In this document: positions 59,523 through 64,000 of the stretch, piece after piece
Layout: each line of letters begins with the position of its first letter
Numbering within the stretch: position 1 is the first letter of the stretch
Assembly (NCBI GenBank): GCA_021521415.1
Contig: JAIQDT010002053.1
Span: 1-64,000 of the forward strand
DNA length: 64,000 bases
Source: Bidens hawaiensis
Lineage: Eukaryota > Streptophyta > Magnoliopsida > Asterales > Asteraceae
Direction: 5' to 3'
Position numbers and translations under genes: made by a program
The notes under the pieces: generated by a model
Databases searched by the model: none
What the model saw: the letters and a program-made list of their open reading frames with translations, nothing else
What the model was told of the DNA's origin: nothing

Positions 59523-59695
59523 TGTAACATCCCGATCTAAAAAATGATATTTAATATGTTATTTAATTGTAATGGAAAATTTTACTTGAGTTAGTAGACG
59601 AAATAATAAAATAATAAATATGGAATGTTAAGCAGGCCTTAAAGATGGAATTAAATATCGACTAAAAAGGAAAAATGGGCCTAGGGTCTATGGAC
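59523..59695 (+). repeat. LTR stub of element F
   Basis: TGTAACATCCCG and the following 170 bp match the start of the full LTR at 60147 (shared AGTTAGTAGACGAAA, GATGGAATTAAATAT). The match ends after GGGCCTAGGGTCTATG. Confidence 0.8.
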
Positions 59696-59699
59696 AAAT

Positions 59700-60130
59700 G
59701 GAATTCAAGAAATAACTCTTAAGGAAAAATATGGAGTGGTTTCCCCTCATGGAATTAATTTTTTTTGAACATATTGAAGTTGTAATTGAACATAAGGGTC
59801 ATTCAGTGCTAAGTGTTATGGAATTAAGTGAAACGTTTCTATTAAAAAGACAAGAAAGAAAAGCATGCTTGAGGAAATGCCTAGCTGATGACATGTCCCA
59901 TGTGCCGCTAGTAGGCATCGAGGTTGTTGAGTAGTTGAACTACATCGAACAACCTATTGAGATAGTGGACCGTAAGGAAAAGCAACTTCGTCATAAAGCT
60001 ATTCCGATAGTGAAAGTAATATGGGAGCATCGTAAGGGGTCGGATGCTACTTAGGAAGTTGAAGAAGAGATACGAAAGTTTTACCCAGACTTGTTTAGGT
60101 AAGAGTTAGGTTTCGAGGACGAAACCTCTT
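59700..60130 (+). pseudogene. Element F integrase C-terminal relic
   Basis: Reads SHVPLVGIEVVE, stop, LNYIEQPIEIVDRKEKQLRH and VIWEHRKGSDAT, stop, then RKFYPDLFR. This is the chromodomain-type tail of chromovirus integrase, with two stops. The conserved GAGGACGAAACCTC and an AAGGAGGG tract follow before the LTR at 60147. Confidence 0.75.
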
Positions 60131-60146
60131 TTAAGGAGGGTAGACT

Positions 60147-62772
60147 TGTAACATCCCGAAATTTCTTACAAAATGATATTTACTATATTATTTAATTATG
60201 ATGGAAAAGTTTACTTAAGTTAGTAGACGAAAAAATAAAATTAATAAAGATGGAAGGTTAAGTAGGCTTTAATGATGGAATTAAATATAGACTAAAAAGG
60301 AAAGATGGGCCTAAGGTGTATGAGCTTAAGGGAGTATAAATACCCCTTAAAACCCTAATCTTTACCATTTCCATCCATCACCACACAATAGCCGACACCT
60401 TCAAAAACACACACTTCTCCAATACCCGCTTTTGAGAAAATAGCCCCCAAAGAAAGGACGATTTTCAGAGATCTAACCTTCGGATCGGTCTCAAATTTTA
60501 ACTGAGCGTTCATGGCATGTAAATGTAGTTTTCCACTGATCAGATCTTTGATCAGAGGTCGGGAATTCTGGTTTATATTGGAAATATCGTAACAGTAAAA
60601 AAAATGGAGTTAATAGGCATCTGTTTCAATTTTCCAATGACTGTAGCGGTGGATTCCGGTGTAGGAAATGGGCAGGACTGTTAGATCTCGGTGAGATGGT
60701 TCCACGGCCGCTTGAATCACTCAAATCGGAGTTCGTTTGATATGGTTTTGGGAAACTCGAGTGATTTCGGACATAAACCTCAAAGGTACGTTTTTGTTAA
60801 AAAAAAAAAAGCTTACTTTTCGTTAACGGATTTGCAAGAAACTTGGTAGGATGGTAGATCGGGTCATGATTATTGATTAAGTAAAGAACTTGATAGTAAA
60901 CGAGTTAGTTGGCTTCTTTCGGGTAAAACAAGTAGTGTTCGGTTCGTGAAAAGAATGGGTAAACGAAGTCGGTTTTGGATGAAAATTGGTAGAAATCATT
61001 AATCCCAGCTGACCCAACATTTTAGATCCCGGAACCGCAGCCCCGAGATGCCGAATGATCCGTTCGAATCTAGATATGGCTTCATTTGGGTGTTTAATAA
61101 ACCAAAAAAGAACTTAAGGACCACCTTAGCTCATATCTGGACACCTAGAAGCTACCTAGGCCATAAAAATGATCAAACCCCGATCGAAGAAAAACCATAA
61201 AAACGCGATATAAGGAGCTGAACAAAACTTATACGCCGTATAAGTTTTTCAGCGTATAAGCTTGCGCCGTATGAGTACAAGCAGTAGCTTGTATGTATAT
61301 AAACGTATAAGTTACATCATATATGTTTGTAAAGTATATGTATGTAACGTATATGAATGGACCGTATATGTATGTAACGTATATTTATGGACTGTATACG
61401 TATGGAACGTATATGTATGGCTGTATATGTATGTAGCGTATATATACACTTACACGTTAAAGAACTTAAACGCTGGGACTGAACTTATACGCCTAGAAGG
61501 ACTTATTCTCCAGATGAGTTACACGCCATAAACTTATACGTGAAAATGATTTTACGAAATAAATGAAAGATAAACAGTGTATACGTGCGTAACCGATAGA
61601 TATGGACTTGAATGATGTATGAACTGAAGATAAGTAATTAATTAATAAGGAAAGGTAATGTTTAAAACGGGAAATGAGTTATAATTTTATTATTATTAGG
61701 AGTAGTTAAGTAATTCTAGTTAATTAATACACGGTTAGCCGTGCACAGCTCAGGAAGGGCATAACCGTGAATTCAGAAAGGAATCGCTTGCAGGTGAGTT
61801 TACATCCTCATTTCTTTGTTATATTTTCAGAGTTGTGTGCATACTCGATGTGAATGTTAATAAACTTACCTTAAATGGTAAGTGCATGCTATGATGATTA
61901 ATGTGATAGTATATATGAATGTTATGAATGAATGTTTGTCGGTGCTTGACCGATCTTCGGATATTGCACGTATCGTCAAGGAAAGTAATGTGTAGTATGT
62001 CTAGTATGAAATTTGTATGTATGAAGGTATATCATGAAATGAGTATGTAGAAAATTATTTTATATAAATAAAAGGTATGTATGATTAAAGGATGGATTGA
62101 ATGTATGGTTAAAGGGTTGCAGAACCTAATAATATCTGTGAAGGTTAAAGGGTTGCAGACCCTAATAATATATGCGAAGGACAAAGGGTTGCAGACCCTA
62201 AAATTATATGTGAAGGTTAAAGGGTTGCAGACACTTCTAAACTCTGCCAAGGTTAAAGGGTTGCAGCCCCTAACAATATATGTGAAGGTTATAGGGCGGA
62301 ATGCTCTTTAAAACAAATAGTTAGTTATGTATGAAATGCACAGGCTCAAAGAATGAATGTAAGTAAGAAAGAATGAAAGTATGTATAAAGAAAGGTAACA
62401 GGTTAAGAATGGTTTATGTATCTTCGGATACGTATTTATAAGTAAGTATGTCTATGTATTGTATGTTTTCCTTATTAACTAGCACTCACTCAACGTAGCT
62501 GACTTTCAGTATGCATGCAGGCAAATAGGATGAAGGGGCTGGCTTGAGGGGGGCACAATGCATGGGCTGAGCTAACTGGCATCCAGTGAAGAAAAGATAC
62601 GATGTTTTACTTTAAGACAATTTGAACTATTCAAACTAGAATGTCATGCTTTTGTAAAATAATGTTTGATTTTTTTATATTTCGAAAAAAGTTTTAATTA
62701 ACTATGATATTTAGAACTGTGTTTATGAGTAAATCCAGTGCCGAAGTAGGGCAACGGGACCGGGGCCTTACA
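60147..62772 (+). repeat. Full LTR of element F (2626 bp)
   Basis: TGTAACATCCCG to GGGGCCTTACA. TATA box TATAAATA at 60335-60342, followed by AAAACCCTAATC, a typical start region. Inside: a 10-bp stem with a 3-base loop at 61225-61247 (AAACTTATAC/GTATAAGTTT), a run of GTATATGTATG-like words to about 61460, and a 36-bp tandem repeat (62107-62310). Confidence 0.85.
62107..62310 (+). repeat. 36-bp tandem repeat in LTR F
   Basis: Units start at 62107, 62143, 62179, 62215 and 62251, with a decayed sixth at 62287. The core is GGTTAAAGGGTTGCAGACCC. As 36 is a multiple of three, it gives a false 76-codon frame with a 12-residue repeat. Confidence 0.9.
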
Positions 62773-62775
62773 AGT

Positions 62776-62787
62776 TGGTATCAGAGC
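62776..62787 (+). other. Primer binding site after LTR F
   Basis: TGGTATCAGAGC, three bases past the LTR end. Confidence 0.9.
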
Positions 62788-62960
62788 ATTAACTCGAGAA
62801 AATTAAGCGTCCAACATGCTTAGACTCGAATAGAGAATGAAATTAAAGAAGAAAAGAAAGAAGATGCAAGTTCAAGAAAGCCATGTATCTCTCAAGCAAG
62901 CTCGAGAAAGATAAGGTACGTGATTAAGTTCATGTAAAGATTTATACATATATGTATATG

Positions 62961-63393
62961 TGTAGGTTCCCTGGACGGATCACACGAGATATCCCGATAT
63001 ACACAGGTGCGGAATCCCTGTGTAGATCGTTACGGATGTAGAATATAATCACACAAACACACGTACACACGATACGAACAAAACTCACGTTATATTGATA
63101 ACTCGAACCGAGATGCTTACAGACTCACGTCAATAGACTCACACGTAACTGAACTCGATCAACCAAAACGCTAACTGACCAACTGATTAACCGATTAACC
63201 GTAAATAGTTAAACTACTTAAATACACGACAACTTCGCCTCAGGCGAAGTTGTCAATAACTTCGCTCGTTGAACAAGTTCGCCTAGGCGAACTTGTCAAC
63301 AACTTCGCTGTTACACAAACAATTACATAAACAATATTACAGACTCGATTACAGACTTTAGACATATGAACTACTGACATCTATGCACCAACA
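62961..63393 (-). repeat. 3' LTR of element D (433 bp) with two palindromes
   Basis: TGTAGGTTCC to GCACCAACA on the plus strand. The purine tract CAAGGGGGAGTC (minus) sits at about 63394-63405. TATA-like TATTTAAGTA lies near 63213-63223. Directly upstream of it are a 13-bp-arm palindrome with a 1-base centre (63228-63254) and a perfect 24-bp palindrome (63273-63296), both built on TTCGCCT/AGGCGAA. No PBS follows at 62960, so it is a true 3' LTR sitting in the leader of element F. Confidence 0.85.
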
Positions 63394-63405
63394 GACTCCC
63401 CCTTG

Positions 63406-64000
63406 GCAGTAGCTTCATATGTTGATCTTTCAGCTCTTGTCTTGTAATCCTGTATCTTCATGCGTGCACTCCTTCTCTAACACACACCGTCACAACTCGT
63501 TGATACTTTCTTGCTTCATCCTTCCAAGCTGGAATATAAAAGATCTTTTTCTCGTTGAGCATCTTCAGATCAGCTTGCGACAAGTTTACAAGATGCATCG
63601 GGTCGTAAACTCTAAGGATCTCTTGTTCATCCTCATCTTCCATCACAGCTTCAGCAGTCTAGCAATCAACGTACCACCATTTTAGATTCTTCAACACATC
63701 TTGAGGCATATTCTTCATCGGAACCTCCTTGATGCATCGGATCGGCTTGTACTTCATCACCATCCATGGCTTGCCATCTGCTCTCAATCCTCTCTCTGTA
63801 TCCTCCACGAGCTTTCCCTTTTGTGGCTTTAATAGTTCAAACTTCTTTTCTTTTATGCCTTCTTTCCACATAATCTTCTTAATCATTCTCGCCATATTGT
63901 TGTCACTTCTGTTTATCAGGCCCAACCTGGCCAAATCCTTCACCTCGCATTCCGGCAACGTGTTGAAAGATCTCAACATTCTCTTGAAGTATTGAATGCC
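63406..64000 (-). pseudogene. aORF of element D, C-terminal end (runs off the window)
   Basis: One frame with stops at 63659 and 63458. Reads LPECEVKDLARLGLINRSDN, KEGIKEKKFELLKPQKGKL, CIKEVPMKNMPQDVLKNLKW, YDPMHLVNLSQADLKMLNEK and YQRVVTVCVREGVHA. It aligns with the C-terminal ends of A (KRVPVKTMPQQ, DPMWLVNLSETD) and B. It continues past position 64000. The frame runs on through the purine tract towards the LTR. Confidence 0.75.

Larger units (their letters stand above)
59523..62960 (+). mobile_element. Element F: gypsy chromovirus remnant (plus)
   Basis: An LTR start stub (59523 to about 59695), a pol end relic, a purine tract, a full LTR (60147-62772), a PBS (62776-62787) and about 170 bp of leader. 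The leader is then interrupted by element D. A PBS after this LTR means another internal region should continue to the right. The left part is a deletion remnant that lost most of its LTR and internal region. Confidence 0.75.

Noticed and set aside
59731..59934. A separate small gene at the start of element F
   Set aside because: Its end reads as chromovirus integrase (SHVPLVGIEV); the ATG is internal to a pol relic.
62081..62311. 76-codon frame with a 12-residue repeat (VKGLQTL-like)
   Set aside because: Falls in an LTR; the 36-bp repeat keeps one frame open by arithmetic.

Overview
The window looks like intergenic heterochromatin from a large plant genome, made almost entirely of long terminal repeat (LTR) retrotransposons nested in one another. 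I found no host gene, rRNA, tRNA gene or CRISPR array. The evidence is plant-type primer binding sites (TGGTATCAGAGC), Ty1/copia proteins of the Sirevirus-like type, Ty3/gypsy chromovirus proteins (Tekay/Del-like), and a foldback CACTA-type MITE. The extra protein encoded downstream of pol resembles, from memory, proteins common in daisy-family (Asteraceae) retroelements, so a member of that family is my best guess.

Layout. 1-6035: chimeric copia-like element A (minus strand), which carries only the extra downstream ORF (called aORF here). 6036-31198: a minus-strand copia element C with decayed gag, protease, integrase, RT, RNase H and aORF. Its aORF is split by a well-preserved gypsy element G1 (6919-18941, plus strand, TSD TTGAA, two 3065-bp LTRs). 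31199-32201: an orphan integrase-to-RT fragment Y. 32202-39741: the 3' half of a copia element E, whose aORF is split by a lone gypsy LTR (about 34460-36794). 39742-59522: a tandem gypsy array H (minus strand). Into it have inserted a MITE, an extended solo LTR S, and chimeric element B (50657-57793, TSD AAATT). 59523-62960: gypsy element F (plus strand). 62961-64000: the 3' end of copia element D (minus strand).

How the parts relate. The copia elements share an aORF that sits after pol. In its four 5' regions the aORF is preceded by a motif array and by splice signals. A TATA box accompanies the array in three of the four, as in the LTR promoters, so the aORF may be an independently transcribed and spliced unit. 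Several LTRs carry palindrome arrays just upstream of their TATA box. Elements A and B have two unlike LTRs, one type at each end, with a short PPT-containing extension outside the 5' LTR, and B is proven by its TSD to be one insertion. The nesting depth reaches at least four levels (E > H > F > D), five if E sits in Y. All proteins are fragments or carry stops, apart from one intact 631-residue RNase H-integrase frame in G1. Even that frame has a changed RNase H residue.
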